Assembly: GCA_963796225.1 (NCBI GenBank)
Contig: CAWCLK010000006.1
Location: forward strand, 124,001-188,000
Direction of reading: 5' to 3'
Length of the DNA: 64,000 nucleotides
Source of the DNA: CAWCLK01 sp963796225
GTDB taxonomy: Bacteria; Actinomycetota; Nitriliruptoria; Nitriliruptorales; Nitriliruptoraceae
Position 1 is the first letter of the stretch. Each line of letters begins with the position of its first letter. Positions 9,303-20,767 of this stretch are shown here, piece by piece. Below the pieces are notes generated by a model. That model made no database searches, was not told the DNA's origin, and saw nothing but the letters and a program-made list of their open reading frames with translations. A program made the position numbers and the translations under genes.

Positions 9303-10241
9303 ATGCACGACTTCCTGAGCGTCGCCGACGTCGACGCCGTCGAGCTGGCCCAGCTCATCGAGGTGGCCGACGGCCTCAAGCGCGACCGTGCCGGACGCCT
9401 GGCGGCCGGCGCCGAGCTGGCCCGCAACGACCTGGGGGGCCGGTCGGTCGTGCTCGTCTTCGAGAAGCCCTCGCTGCGCACGCGCGCGTCCTTCGAGATC
9501 GGCGTGCAGGAGCTCGGCGGCATCGCGCTGCCCATGTGGAGCTCCGAGATCAGCCTCGGTGCGCGCGAGTCGATCGCCGACACGGGGCGCGTGCTGTCCC
9601 GCTACGCGCAGTGCATCGTGATCCGCACCTTCGGCCAGGCCGGCCTCGAGGAGCTCGCCGACGCCGCCGACGTGCCGGTGGTCAACGCGCTGTCCGACCA
9701 CGAGCACCCCTGCCAGGCCCTGGCCGACCTGCTGACCGTGCAGGAGGCCTTCGGCAGCCTGGCCGGCCGGTCGCTCGCCTACGTGGGCGACGGAAACAAC
9801 GTGGCCCACTCGCTGCTGCTGGCCGGCGCGATGGCAGGCATGTCGGTGCGTGTCGGCCACCCCGAGGGCTACGCGCCGGCCCCGGAGGTCGTCGAGCACG
9901 CCACCAGGCTCGCGAAGGCCCATGACGGCGAGGTCGTGGTCACCACCGACCCCGAGGCCGCCGTCGAGGGCGCCGACGCCGTGTACACGGACGTGTGGGC
10001 CTCGATGGGCCAGGAGGCCGAGGCCGAGCAGCGCCGGCAGGTCTTCGCGCCCTACCAGGTCACCACCGACCTGATGGGCAGGGCCGCGGACCACGCGATC
10101 TTCCTGCACTGCCTGCCCGCCCACCGTGGCGAGGAGGTCGCCGCCGAGGTCATCGACGGCCCCGCCTCCCGGGTGTTCGACCAGGCCGAGAACCGGCTGC
10201 ACGCCCAGAAGGCGCTGCTGCTGGCCCTGATGGACGCCTGA
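9303..10241 (+). CDS. argF: Ornithine carbamoyltransferase
   Basis: Cytoplasmic trimeric enzyme that makes citrulline from ornithine and carbamoyl phosphate. The carbamoyl-phosphate loop is EKPSLRTRASFE (about residue 55). Also present are HPCQALADLLTV (about 135) and the ornithine-binding HCLPAHRGEEV (about 268). The protein has 312 residues, standard for the family. ATG 9303 follows a GGAGGATT site. The gene is separated from argD by 28 bases within the same operon. Confidence 0.96.
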   Translation: MHDFLSVADVDAVELAQLIEVADGLKRDRAGRLAAGAELARNDLGGRSVVLVFEKPSLRTRASFEIGVQELGGIALPMWSSEISLGARESIADTGRVLSRYAQCIVIRTFGQAGLEELADAADVPVVNALSDHEHPCQALADLLTVQEAFGSLAGRSLAYVGDGNNVAHSLLLAGAMAGMSVRVGHPEGYAPAPEVVEHATRLAKAHDGEVVVTTDPEAAVEGADAVYTDVWASMGQEAEAEQRRQVFAPYQVTTDLMGRAADHAIFLHCLPAHRGEEVAAEVIDGPASRVFDQAENRLHAQKALLLALMDA

Positions 10242-10247
10242 GCCGGC

Positions 10248-10715
10248 ATGGCGACGACCACCTCCAAGGCCGACCGCCAGCAGCTCGTGCGCGAGCTGCT
10301 GGCGACGCGTGACCTCACGTCCCAGCGCGAGGTCGCCGAGGCCCTGGCCGACGCGGGGGTGGCCTGCAACCAGGCGACCGTGTCCCGCGACCTGGACGAG
10401 CTCGGCGCCGTCAAGGTGCGGGGCGTGGACGGCCGGCTCGCCTACCGCCTGCGGGCCGACCTCGTCGCCGACCCCCGTGCGCGGGTCGACGCCACCCTGC
10501 GCCAGTACGTCACCGACATCGCCCACAGCGCCAACCTCGCCGTCCTGCGCACCCCGCCGGCGTGCGCCCACCCGGTGGCCTCCGCCATCGACCTCGGTGG
10601 GGTCCCCGACGTGATCGCCACCGTCGCCGGCGACGACACCGTCATCGTGGTCGCCGCCGACGGCGTCACCGGCGCCACCCTGGCCGACCGCTTCCACGCG
10701 ATCCTCGGCCGCTGA
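10248..10715 (+). CDS. argR: Arginine repressor ArgR
   Basis: Hexameric, arginine-binding repressor of the operon it sits in. The N-terminal winged helix (residues 1-75) contains a recognition segment around QATVSRDLDELGAVKV. The C-terminal oligomerisation and arginine-binding domain ends in AGDDTVIVVAAD (about residue 125). The length is 155 residues. It starts six bases after argF and precedes argG, the order known from many actinobacteria. Its likely operator is the ARG box at 4601-4622, giving autoregulation. Confidence 0.95.
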   Translation: MATTTSKADRQQLVRELLATRDLTSQREVAEALADAGVACNQATVSRDLDELGAVKVRGVDGRLAYRLRADLVADPRARVDATLRQYVTDIAHSANLAVLRTPPACAHPVASAIDLGGVPDVIATVAGDDTVIVVAADGVTGATLADRFHAILGR

Positions 10716-10761
10716 CCCGACCCACCTGGACCCGTCTCCCGAACGCAAGAAGGAACCCATC

Positions 10762-11988
10762 ATGGCCAACAAGCGCATCGTGCTCGCGTACAGCGGCGGC
10801 CTCGACACCTCGGTCGCCATCCAGTGGCTCAAGGAGCACAAGGGCTACGACACCATCGCCTGTGCCGTCGACGTCGGCCAGGGCGTCGACGACCTCGACG
10901 AGATCCGCCAGCGCGCGCTGGACTGTGGCGCCATCGAATCCGTCGTCGTCGACGCCCGCGAGGAGTTCGCGGAGGACTTCGTGCGCCCCGCGCTGAAGGC
11001 CAACGCGATGTACATGGGCAAGTACCCGCTCGTGTCCGCGCTGTCCCGTCCGCTGATCGTCAAGCACCTCGTCGAGGCCGCGCGCACCCACGACGCCGAT
11101 GCCGTCGCCCACGGGTGCACCGGCAAGGGCAACGACCAGGTCCGCTTCGAGGTCGGCACGATGTGCCTGGCCCCGGACCTGGTCACCGAGGCCCCGATCC
11201 GCGAGTGGGGCCTGTCGCGTGACGCCGCCATCGACTACGCCAACGAGCGCGGCATCCCGATCCCGGTGAAGTCCAAGGAGTCGCCGTACTCCATCGACGA
11301 GAACGCCTGGGGCCGCACCGCCGAGTGCGGGATCCTCGAGGACCCGTGGGCCCGCCCGCCGTCGGACGTGTTCGAGCGCACCGTCGACATCGCCGACGCC
11401 CCGGACACCCCCGAGGAGGTCATCATCGCCTTCGAGCAGGGGGTCCCGGTCAGCCTCGACGGGCAGGCCATGCCGCTGCACGAGCTGATCACCGAGATCG
11501 ACCGGCGCGCCGGCGCCCACGGCATCGGCCGGATCGACATGATCGAGGACCGGCTGGTGGGCATCAAGAGCCGCGAGCTCTACGAGACCCCCGGCGCCAT
11601 CGCGCTGATCACCGCCCACCGTGACCTCGAGGACCTGTGCCTCGAGCAGGAGCTGGCCGAGCACAAGCGCAGCGAGGAGGGACGCTACGCCCAGCTCATC
11701 TACAACGGGCTGTGGTGGGGGCCGCTCAAGCGGGCGCTGGACGCCTTCATGGACGAGGCCAACCGGTACGTCAACGGCGAGATCCGGCTCGAGCTGTTCA
11801 AGGGCCACGCCACCGTGACGGGGCGCCGCAGCGAGACGTCCAGCCTCTACAACTTCGAGCTCGCGACCTACGACAAGGCCGACCAGTTCGACCAGACGCT
11901 GGCCGAGGGCTTCGTGAAGCTGTGGGGCCTGCCGCTGAAGACGTGGGCCGCGCGCGCCCGCGACCTCGGCGACAACCCGGGGCAGTGA
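10762..11988 (+). CDS. argG: Argininosuccinate synthase
   Basis: ATP-dependent condensation of citrulline and aspartate. The N-terminal PP-loop is AYSGGLDTSVAI (residues 8-19). HGCTGKGNDQVRFE (about 115) and ESPYSIDENAWG are family signatures. It has 408 residues, with ATG 10762 after an AAGAAGGA site. It lies 46 bases downstream of argR and directly precedes argH. Confidence 0.97.
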   Translation: MANKRIVLAYSGGLDTSVAIQWLKEHKGYDTIACAVDVGQGVDDLDEIRQRALDCGAIESVVVDAREEFAEDFVRPALKANAMYMGKYPLVSALSRPLIVKHLVEAARTHDADAVAHGCTGKGNDQVRFEVGTMCLAPDLVTEAPIREWGLSRDAAIDYANERGIPIPVKSKESPYSIDENAWGRTAECGILEDPWARPPSDVFERTVDIADAPDTPEEVIIAFEQGVPVSLDGQAMPLHELITEIDRRAGAHGIGRIDMIEDRLVGIKSRELYETPGAIALITAHRDLEDLCLEQELAEHKRSEEGRYAQLIYNGLWWGPLKRALDAFMDEANRYVNGEIRLELFKGHATVTGRRSETSSLYNFELATYDKADQFDQTLAEGFVKLWGLPLKTWAARARDLGDNPGQ

Positions 11989-11990
11989 CG

Positions 11991-13403
11991 ATGTCGTCCG
12001 ACGCGACCTCGACCGGCCGCCTGTGGGGTGGCCGGTTCGAGCAGGGCCCCGACGAGGCGGCCTGGCAGCTCGGCGTGTCCACGTCCTTCGACGTCGCACT
12101 CTGGCGCCAGGACCTCGCCGGGTCCCGGGCACACGTCCTCGAGCTGCAGCGCATCGGCGTGCTCGACCCGGAGGAGGCCGCGACCCTGCGCCGGGGGATC
12201 GAGGAGTGCGCCACGCTGTTCGCCGCGGGCGAGTTCCCGTTCGAGCCGCTGGACGAGGACGTCCACGGGGCGATCGAGCGGTGGCTGGTCGAGCACCTCG
12301 GCGCCGTCGGCGGCAAGCTGCGGGCCGGCCGGTCCCGCAACGACCAGATCGCCAACGACCTGCGGCTGTACCTCAAGGACGCCTGCACCCAGCTCGCCGA
12401 CGCGGTCGGCGACCTGCAGCTGGCACTGGCCGACCAGGCCGAGGCCCACCTCGACTGGCTCTCACCGGGCATGACCCACCTGCAGCGTGGCCAGCCGGTG
12501 CTGCTCGGCCACCACCTGCTCGCCTACGCCTGGATGCTGGACCGGGACGCGGGGCGACTCCTCGACGCCCGCGACCGCATGGACGCCTCGGTGCTCGGGT
12601 CCGGCGCGATGGCGGGCCTGACGCTCGACCTCGACCCGGCGGCCTACGCCCGCGAGCTGGGCTACGCCCGCGTGGCCGACAACTCCATGGACGCCGTGGC
12701 CTCGCGCGACTTCGCCCTCGAGTTCCTGTCGGCCGCCGCGATCCTGTCCACCACCCTGTCGCGCCTGGGGGAGGAGATCGTCCTGTGGGCCTCCAGCGAG
12801 TTCGGGTTCGCCCGCGTCGGCGACGCCTTCTCCACGGGCTCGTCGATCATGCCGCAGAAGCGCAACCCCGACGTGGCCGAGCTGGTCCGCGGCAAGGCGG
12901 GGCGGGTCATCGGTGACCTCATGGCGCTGCTGACGATCGTCAAGGGTCTGCCGATGACCTACAACCGCGACCTGCAGGAGGACAAGGAGCCCGTCTTCGA
13001 CGCGGTCGCCACCCTGCAGCTGACCCTGCCGGCGATGGCCGGGTGCGTCGCGTCGCTGGCCTTCGACCGTGACCGGCTGGAGGCCGCGGCGGCCGGCGGG
13101 TTCTCCCTGGCCACGGACCTCGCCGAGGAGCTGGTGCGGCGGGGCGTGCCCTTCCGCGAGGCCCACGAGGTCGTCGGCCAGGTCGTGCGCACCGCCGAGG
13201 AGCGGGGCGTGGACCTCGACGGCCTCGAACCCGCCGCGTTGGCGGCCGCCCACCCGGCCCTGGACCTCACCGTCGCCGACCTGCTCGACACCCGGCAGGC
13301 GGTCGAGCGGCGCCGCTCGAGCCTCGGGACCGCGTCGGCCTCGGTCGCGGCCCAGCTGCGCCGGTTGCGGGATGCCGTGGGCGCGCGCTCAGACCAGCGG
13401 TGA
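11991..13403 (+). CDS. argH: Argininosuccinate lyase
   Basis: Last step of arginine synthesis, cleaving argininosuccinate to arginine and fumarate. The fumarase/aspartase superfamily signature GSSIMPQKRNPD is at about residue 284, RSRNDQIANDLRLY at about 113, and SPGMTHLQRGQPV at about 156. The length is 470 residues. It begins two bases after the argG stop and closes the operon. Its 3' end overlaps the converging kinase gene by about 15 bases. Confidence 0.96.
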   Translation: MSSDATSTGRLWGGRFEQGPDEAAWQLGVSTSFDVALWRQDLAGSRAHVLELQRIGVLDPEEAATLRRGIEECATLFAAGEFPFEPLDEDVHGAIERWLVEHLGAVGGKLRAGRSRNDQIANDLRLYLKDACTQLADAVGDLQLALADQAEAHLDWLSPGMTHLQRGQPVLLGHHLLAYAWMLDRDAGRLLDARDRMDASVLGSGAMAGLTLDLDPAAYARELGYARVADNSMDAVASRDFALEFLSAAAILSTTLSRLGEEIVLWASSEFGFARVGDAFSTGSSIMPQKRNPDVAELVRGKAGRVIGDLMALLTIVKGLPMTYNRDLQEDKEPVFDAVATLQLTLPAMAGCVASLAFDRDRLEAAAAGGFSLATDLAEELVRRGVPFREAHEVVGQVVRTAEERGVDLDGLEPAALAAAHPALDLTVADLLDTRQAVERRRSSLGTASASVAAQLRRLRDAVGARSDQR

Positions 13404-15349
13404 GCCGTCCGCGACCCTCGCGCCGAGCGGGCACGCGCGGCAACACCACGCGGAAGGTGGTCGGTGCAGCTCGCGACACGAGCTGCAGGTCGCCGTCGGG
13501 CGGCCCGGACCAGTCCCTGCGCCATCGCCAGCCCGACGCCGAGGCCCCGCGACGTGCGGCGGTCGCCGCTGTCCCCCTGGGCGAACGGGACGAACGGGTC
13601 GGTCCCCTCGGGGATGCCGGGACCGGCGTCGCTGACGTCGACGTGCACGCGGTCGCCCTCGGCGCGGATCGTCAGCGCCACCGGGGGCTCGCCGTAGCTC
13701 GCCGCGTTGCTGAGCAGGGCGCGCAGGACCCGGCGGAGGGTGTCGGGCGGGACGTGGGCGGTCGCCTGGCCCTCGACGTGGCAGGCCACGCCGACCGCGA
13801 CGGCGAGCTCCTCCACGATCTCGCCGACGTCGGTGTCCTGGGCGGTGTGGGACAGGGGGCGCGAGCTCTCGGCGAGGTCGAGCAGGCCCTGGACCTGCTC
13901 CTGCAGCCGCGTGAGCTGCCGCTGGAAGGCCGCCATCAGGTCGTCGCGCTGCTGCTCGGAGAGGTCGTCGGCACGCAGCAGCTCGGCGACGCCGCCGATC
14001 ACCGTGAGCGGGGTCCGGATCTCGTGCGACACCTTGGCCACGAGGTCGCCCCGCACGGCCTCGAGCTCGTCGTACTGGGCGTTGACCTGCTCGAGCTTGC
14101 GGGTGTAGCGCCGCAGCAGGGTGGCGCTGCGGCGTTCGCCGGTGACGTCGCGCAGGGTCACGACGCGACGATGCGCGTCCTCGTCCAGCCCGGTCGGGAC
14201 GGCGGAGGCGCGCACCAGCAGGACCCGGCCGTCGCGCCACACCTCGGTGCCCTCGGCCGTCAGCTCGCCGTCATGGCGGAGCAGCTCGGACAGCCGCTGG
14301 TCGATGAGGTGTGCGGGCGGGGCGCCGAGCAGCGCCGCGGCGGCGGGGTTGGCGGACACGACCACGTCGCCGTCCACCCCCAGCAGCCCGTCGGGGGAGT
14401 GCTCGATGGTGGCCTGCTCGCGCGCACGGGCCCGACGCACGTCCGCGGTGGCGACCTCGACGCGCTCGTGCAGGCGTGCGCGTTCGGTGCGGCGACGCTC
14501 CACGGTGAGCCAGCCCAGGCCGGCGCCGAGGATGCTCGGCAGCAGGATCATCGGGACGGCGGGTGAGGTGGCCGGCCATCCACCCTCGGGGCGCCCGGCC
14601 GCGAGCACGTGCACGCCGGCCACGTCGGCACTGGCCTGCACGCCGTCGTCGAACGTGGCCGCCTCCCCGCGCACGACCTTCGGCTCGAGGTCCTCGATGT
14701 CGAGACCTGCGGTGCCCCCGTCGAGCATGATCGCGGTCTCGAGGGCTCGACCGGGGTTGGAGGCGGGTGGCAGCGAGGCCAGGACCTCGTCCATGTCCAG
14801 GAGCAGCAGGAGCAGGCGCTGGTCGGGGACGCCCTCGACGGCCGGGGCGCGGTCCACGATGAGCGTCAGCGAGAACGGCAGGGGAGCAGCGGGCAGCGGT
14901 CCGGCGAGCAGGAGCCCGCCGTCCTCCAGCACCGACCGCAGGGGCGCCGCCAGCCCGGGCTCGGTCTCGTCGATCTCGAGCCGCTCGCCGTCCTGGATGT
15001 GCATCATCGCCAGGGTCCCGGCCGGGACCGTCGGCATGGTGACGTGCCGCATGACCCAGTCGTCCAGGACGAGCGCTCCCATCACGGCGTCGTTGCGGCT
15101 GCGCACGTCGTCGACCGCCGCGGCGAAGGCCTCGCCGTCCCTCGACGCCGCGGCCAGGGTGCGGCTCTCACGGCTGATCTGGGTCAGCGCCCCGGCGAGC
15201 TGGTCGGCCTCGGACTGGACGCGTTCGAGCGTGTCCGCGCGCAGGTCGGTCCGGTAGCGCAGGCTGTCCACGACGGCCAGCCCCATGCCGGCGACCAGGA
15301 TCGCGCCCGCGACCAGTGCCGCGAACCCGCGACCTCTCCAGTGTGTCAT
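13389..15349 (-). CDS. Membrane PAS-domain sensor histidine kinase (two apparent +1 frameshifts near C-terminus)
   Basis: Starts at ATG 15349 behind GGAGG. Two hydrophobic segments (about residues 9-28 and 240-262) enclose an extracytoplasmic sensor region. A PAS domain (HSPDGLLGVDGDVV, about 295), a HisKA domain with the phosphorylatable His in KVSHEIRTPLT (about 430), and a HATPase_c domain (LLSNAASYG, DAGPGIPEG, SRGLGVGLAMA) follow. After GLVRAA the frame breaks at 13498-13500 (GGG). One base fewer gives DGDLQLVSRAAPTTFRVVLP, the expected ending. A second shift near 13435 would close the gene at 13389 with 652 residues; without it the frame runs on through argH. No response regulator is adjacent. 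Confidence 0.88.
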
Positions 15350-15463
15350 TGTCAGCCCCCTCCATCGGGCCAGTCTCGCAGGTCGGGGCGCCGGGCCGAA
15401 GGCCCGTCGAGCACCCGTACGCTCCGCCGAAGGTCCCGGTCCGTCCCGAGTCGAAGGACCCTG

Positions 15464-17216
15464 ATGGCACGCTTCAACGACGAGGTGGCCCAGCGCCTCG
15501 AGGAGCTGGCCCGCCTCACGGGCGTCGACGAGGGCGACCGCAACTCGTTCCGCGTCCGCGCGTACCAGAACGCCGCTCGTGCCGTGGACACGCTGGGCAC
15601 CGACGTCCGCGAGATGTCGACGTCCCAGCTGATGCAGGTCAAGGGCATCGGCAAGGCCACGGCTGCCAAGATCCGCCAGTACGTCGACGAGGGGCGGATC
15701 GACAAGCTCGACCAGCTCCGCGAGACGTGGCCCCCGGGGCAGATCGAGCTGCTGAAGGTGCCCGGCCTGGGCCCCAAGGGGATCGCGCTGCTCGGCGAGG
15801 TCCTCGGCGTTCGCGACCTCGACGGGCTGAAGGCCGCGATCGACGACGGGCGGCTCGCGGACCTGCCCGGCATGGGCGAGAAGACCGCCGCGAACCTCGC
15901 CTCGGCCATCGACCGCATGCACCTCGCGTCCAAGGAGCAGCGTCGCCCGATCCACGAGGTGATGCCGGTGGCCGAGGAGCTGGTGGCGATGCTCGCCGGT
16001 CGTGACGACGTCGAACGGGTCGAGTTCGCCGGGTCCCTGCGTCGGTTCCGCGAGACCATCGGCGACGTCGACCTGCTGGTCGCGGCCACCGAGCCGGCCG
16101 GGATCATGGACGCGTTCACGTCCCACCGCAGCGTGCACGAGGTCGGTGGGCACGGGGAGACCAAGTCCTCGATCGTCACCCACGACGGCCTGCAGGTGGA
16201 CCTGCGGGTCGTGCGCCCCGAAGCCTTCGGGGCCGCCCTGATCTACTTCACCGGGTCCCGCGACCACAACATCCGGCTGCGCCAGCGGGCCATGGCGCGG
16301 GGGTGGAAGCTGTCCGAGTACACCCTCGAGGACGCCGAGACGGGCGAGGTGGTCGCGGCCGCGACCGAGCAGGACGTCTACGCGGCACTGGGGCTCGCCT
16401 GGATCGCCCCGGAGCAGCGCGAGGACAACGGCGAGGTCGAGGCCTGGGACCTCGAGGCCCCTGAGGCCCGCGCCCCGCCTGCTGCAGGTCGAGGACCTGC
16501 GCGGCGACCTGCACGACCACACCGACTGGTCCGGTGACGGTCGCAACACCCTCGAGGAGATGGTCGCGGCTGCCGCCGCGCGTGGGTTCGCCTACCTGGG
16601 CATCACCGACCACGCCGAGGACCTGCGGATCAACGGGATCGACCGTGCCGGGATGCTCCGCCAGCGCACCGAGGTGCGTGCCCTGCAGGAGCGGTACCCC
16701 GACATGCGGCTGCTCCACGGCGCCGAGCTGAACATCGGCATCGACGGGACCGTCGACTACGACCCGGAGTTCCTGCGGGGGTTCGACTGGCTCGTCGCGT
16801 CGGTGCACTCGCACTTCAACCGCCCCGTCGCCGAGCAGACCCACCGCATCGTCACGGCCATGCGCAACCCCGCCGTGACCGCGATCGGGCATCTCGTCGG
16901 GCGCAAGCTCGGCCGTCGCCCCGGGATCGAGCTGGACCTCGACCCGGTGTTCACGGCCGCCGTCGAGACCGGGACCGCCATCGAGATCAACAGCAACCTG
17001 CACCGCCTCGACGCCTCGGCGGACGTGATCCGAGAAGGCGCCCGCCGGGGCGTGCGCTTCGTCGTGTCCACCGACGCCCACACCACCCGCGAGTACGACA
17101 ACCACCGCCACGGGGCCAGCCAGGCCCGGCGCGGCGGCGTGCCCGTCGAGCAGGTCGTCAACACCTGGGACACCGAGCGCTTCCTGGCCTGGGTCGACGA
17201 CGTCCACACCGCATGA
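15464..17216 (+). CDS. polX: DNA polymerase X with C-terminal PHP domain (one apparent +1 frameshift)
   Basis: Gap-filling repair polymerase combined with a metal-dependent PHP phosphoesterase/exonuclease. Helix-hairpin-helix repeats occupy about residues 1-160. The palm shows AGSLRRFRETIGDVDLLVAA with the metal-binding aspartates (about 185-205). The PHP domain begins DLHDHTDWSGDG (about 347) and includes HSHFNRP and STDAHT. The linker is broken at a CCCC run (16458-16461). With one C fewer the two halves join in one 583-residue protein, the family's normal length. ATG 15464 follows a GAAGGA site. It is divergent from the kinase gene. Confidence 0.93.
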
Positions 17217-17244
17217 GCGGCGGCGACGAGCTCGACCGGCCGGC

Positions 17245-17901
17245 ATGCTGCGCGTGGTGCGCCGCGACGACCTGGCCGGCGACGACGCGCTGGCCGTGGC
17301 CAGGGACCTGCTCGGCGCGGTGCTGGTCCGCCCCGACCTCGACGGGACGCGGGTCGAGCTGCGGATCGTCGAGACCGAGGCCTACGACCAGTCCGACCCC
17401 GCGTCGCACACCCACCGCGGCCCGACGCCCGGCAACGCCACCATGTTCGGCCCGGCCGGACACGCCTACGTCTACTTCACCTACGGCATGCACCACTGCA
17501 TGAACGTCGTCTGCGGTGTCCCCGGCCACGGGGCGGCGGTGCTGCTGCGGGCGGGGCGGGTGCTGACCGGTCACGACGTCGTGCGTGCGCGTCGCCCCGC
17601 CGCGCGGACCGACCGCGCCCTGGCCGATGGGCCGGCCAAGCTCGCGTCGGGGCTCGGCGTGGACCGGTCGTGGGACGGCGTCGACCTCTGCGATCCCGCG
17701 TCGCCGCTGTGGCTGGGCCGCGACGAGCTGGCCGTCGACCCGACCGCGGTGCGGGTGGGACCGCGCGTCGGGGTGCGCCACGCCGCCGACCGGCCGTGGC
17801 GGATGTGGCTGGACGGCGTGCCCGAGGTCTCCACCTACCGGCGCCACCCGCGGGCCGCACCGGCGACGTCACCCCGTGGCGGACGGACTGGGCGTCGGTG
17901 A
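17245..17901 (+). CDS. 3-methyladenine DNA glycosylase (Mpg/AAG family)
   Basis: Base-excision repair enzyme removing alkylated purines. The fold begins at ARDLLGAVLVRPD. The catalytic Glu is in IVETEAYDQSDPASH (about residue 43), followed by FGPAGHAYVYFTYGMHHCMNV (about 73-93) with the intercalating Tyr, and DGPAKLASGLG (about 132). There are 218 residues, typical of the family. The first ATG before the conserved fold (17245) is used, although no good ribosome binding site precedes it. It lies 28 bases after polX, and its 3' end overlaps the converging PBP gene by 33 bases. Confidence 0.9.
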   Translation: MLRVVRRDDLAGDDALAVARDLLGAVLVRPDLDGTRVELRIVETEAYDQSDPASHTHRGPTPGNATMFGPAGHAYVYFTYGMHHCMNVVCGVPGHGAAVLLRAGRVLTGHDVVRARRPAARTDRALADGPAKLASGLGVDRSWDGVDLCDPASPLWLGRDELAVDPTAVRVGPRVGVRHAADRPWRMWLDGVPEVSTYRRHPRAAPATSPRGGRTGRR

Positions 17902-20558
17902 CGGGGAGGACGTCGGACTGCTGGAGGGGGACGGGCTGCTCGTGGGGGACGGGCTGCCGGGACGGGCTGCTGGACGGCGAGGGGGAGGGGGACGGGCTGC
18001 GGGTCGGCGACGGGGTGGGGGACGGGTGGGACTCGGCGAGGAGGTGGGCGTCGGGGGGCTCGACCACCACCCCCTCCGGCTCGAGCACGATCGTCACGAT
18101 GGAGTGGTCCCGTTCGGTCGTGCCCGCGGCGGGCAGCTGGGTGTGCACGCGCGTGCTGTCGCCGGTGCACCCGGTCGCGGGGCAGGCCCGCTGGACCACC
18201 GGGACCCAGCCGGCCTCCTCGAGGAAGCGGATGGCGTCGTTGAGCGACACCTCGACCACGTCGGGCACGACCGACCGCGTCGTGATCGCCTGTGACACCC
18301 ACAGCACCACCCGGTTGCCCGTGGCCGGGTCGGTCGCGCCGCCGGGGGCGGGGCGCTGCAGCTCGACCACGCCGGGCGGGTAGCGCTTCGAGGCCAGTGG
18401 CCGGATCTCGACCGGGAAGCCCTCGTCGCGCAGCAGCCGTTCGGCGACCTCCACCGGCAGCCCCAGCACGTCGGGCACGTCGGCGACGGCCGGGCCGGTG
18501 GGCTCGGTGCAGATCTCGGTCGGCTCGCTGCCGCGCAGGTACTGCCGCTCCTCGACCAGCTCCGGCGGTGTGTAGGGATTGGGCAGGCAGTTGCGGGTGG
18601 TGTCGACCTCGACGCTCACCAGCTCCACCGACGGGATCGTGAAGTCGTGCGGATCGACGTCGGCGAGCACGGTCCGCATGGTCGCGGCCCAGATCTCGGC
18701 CGGCCAGCGTCCGCCCTCGACCAGCTCGGGCGTGGTCGGCGGCTTCATGGGGATGCGACCCTCGGGGAACCCGACCCACACGGCGCCGACGATGTCCGGC
18801 GTGTAGCCCACGAACCACGCGTCCACGCTGTCCTGCGACGTCCCGGTCTTGCCCGCCTGCGGCCGGTCGATCTGGGCGCGTACGCCCGTGCCACGCTCGA
18901 CGACCTCCGACAGCGTCTGGGTGACCAGGTAGGCCGTGGCCTCCGTCATCACCTGCGGGTCCACGGCGGCGTGGCGGAAGACCACCTCGCCGTCCGGGGA
19001 TTCGATCCGGTCGATGAGGTGCGGGGCGGCGTAGCGCCCCGCGTTCGCGAACGCCCCGTACGCCCCGGCCATGTCGATCGGCGCCACCTCCTCGGTCCCG
19101 AGGGCGATCGAGGGCAGCGGTTCGAGGTCGTCGGGCAGGCCCAGCGTGCGGGCCATCGCCACCACGGCCTGCGGGCCGACCTCCATCCCCAGCCGCGCGT
19201 AGACGGTGTTGACGCTGCGCACGGTCGCTTCGCGAAGGGTCATGGAGGCGTACGAGGTGCCGCCGTAGTTGCACGGGGCCCAGGGATCCGGGAGGTCGTC
19301 GAAGCGCACGCAGGACCCGCCGGGGAACACCCGGTCCAGCGTGACGCCCCGCTCCAGTGCCGTGGCCAGGACGATCGGCTTGAAGGAGCTGCCCGGTTGG
19401 CGGCGGGCCTGCGTCGCCAGGTTGAAGTGCGAGGTCGGGTCGTCCTCGTCGTAGAAGTCGCGCCCGCCCACCAGCGCGCGGATCGCCCCGTTGGCGGGAT
19501 CGGTGAGCACGACGGCGGCGGAGGGCCCGCCCTCACCCGGCAGGATGGCGGCCACGGCGTCCTCGGCCGCACGCTGGGCCATGGGGTCCACGGTCGTCAC
19601 CACGCGGTAGCCGCCGGTGAACAGCGCGTTGACGCGGTCGTCGGGCGTCTCGCCCAGCGCGCCGAAGACGCCGCGCGGGTCGTCCCGGACGAGCCGCTTG
19701 ACCTCCTCGACGACGTACGGGGCGGGGGAGCGCTCCTCCTCGAGCGGGGCGAGGTCGAGGGGGGCGGCGGCGGCCCGGTCGGCCTGCTCCTCGGTGATGT
19801 CACCGACCTCGACCATGGCGTCCAGCACCCGGGCGCGGCGGGCCCGGGCCGCGACGGGGTGCTCGTAGGGGTCGTAGTTCGACGGCGAGTTGATGATGCC
19901 CGCCAGCAGCGCCGCCTGGTCGAGCCGCAGGGCGGACGGCTCGATGCCGTAGAAGCGCAGGCTGGCCGCGCGGATGCCGTAGGCACCCTTGCCGAAGTAG
20001 ATCGTGTTGAGGTAGCGCTCGAGGATCTCGTCCTTCGAGTAGCGGTCCTCGAGCTGCCAGGCCGCCACCGCCTCGCGCAGCTTGCGTTCGATCGTGACGG
20101 ACGGCCCGGTGATCGTGTTCTTCACGTACTGCTGGGTGATGGTCGAGCCGCCCTGGGTGACCTCGCCCGCCTCGGCGTTGGCCAGCGCGGCGCGCACGAT
20201 CGCCCCGCCGTCGACACCGTGGTGGTCGTAGAAGCGGCGGTCCTCGACGGCGACGACCGCCTGCTCGACGACGTCGGCGACGCCGTCCAGCCCGATGTCG
20301 CGGCGGTCCTGCTCGGCGTGCAGCTCGGCCAGCCGGGACCCGTCCGACCGCCTCGAGCACCGAGGTCTGGGGCTGCTGGACGAAGTCGGCCGGGTCGCCC
20401 GGGTCGAACGCCACCAGCGGTCCACACCCGGCCAGGAGGACCACCAGCACGAGCGCCATGCGAACGCCCGGTCGACGCGCTCGGCGGCAGGTCGACGGGA
20501 CGGGGGCGGCGGATCGGCCGGCGAGCCGGGCCCTGCGCCGCTGCTGACCACCTCGCAT
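17869..20558 (-). CDS. Class A penicillin-binding protein with PASTA domains and Ser/Pro tail (two apparent +1 frameshifts)
   Basis: Peptidoglycan synthase anchored by one N-terminal membrane segment (MALVLVVLLAGC, about residues 34-45). The glycosyltransferase (GT51) domain shows EDRRFYDHHGVD, GGSTITQQYVKN and KDEILERYLNTIYFG. The transpeptidase domain shows SSFKP (SxxK serine), SVN (SxN) and KTGTS. Two PASTA-like repeats (starting VPDVLGLP and VPDVVEVS) precede a disordered Ser/Pro tail. Breaks at 20344-20345 and 17959-17961 each carry one extra base. Repairing both gives 895 residues and a tail ending SPSATG-stop. Resembles mycobacterial PonA1 in layout. ATG 20558 is chosen; a GTG six codons upstream is possible. 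Confidence 0.93.
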
Positions 20559-20767
20559 GCGTGCGACTGTAACCACCACCTGAGGCCGAACAGAAGGAGC
20601 GGGACCGCCCGGGCAGGGATCCGACGACTGCACGGCGAACCTTCGCACGAGAGCGTCGGCACCCCCCACGGGCCAGTTGAGGGGCGCGCGGCCGGCGCGG
20701 TGGAACGTGACCGTCGGGTGGCCGCCTCGTTGCCCACGGTGACCCGGCACGACATCGGAGCGGACCC

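Noticed and set aside
12959..16549. Very long minus-strand reading frames (over 900 residues) across polX, argH and others
   Set aside because: They are GC-rich shadows of real genes, with low-complexity Arg/Ala/Gly products. Only the histidine kinase part has domains.
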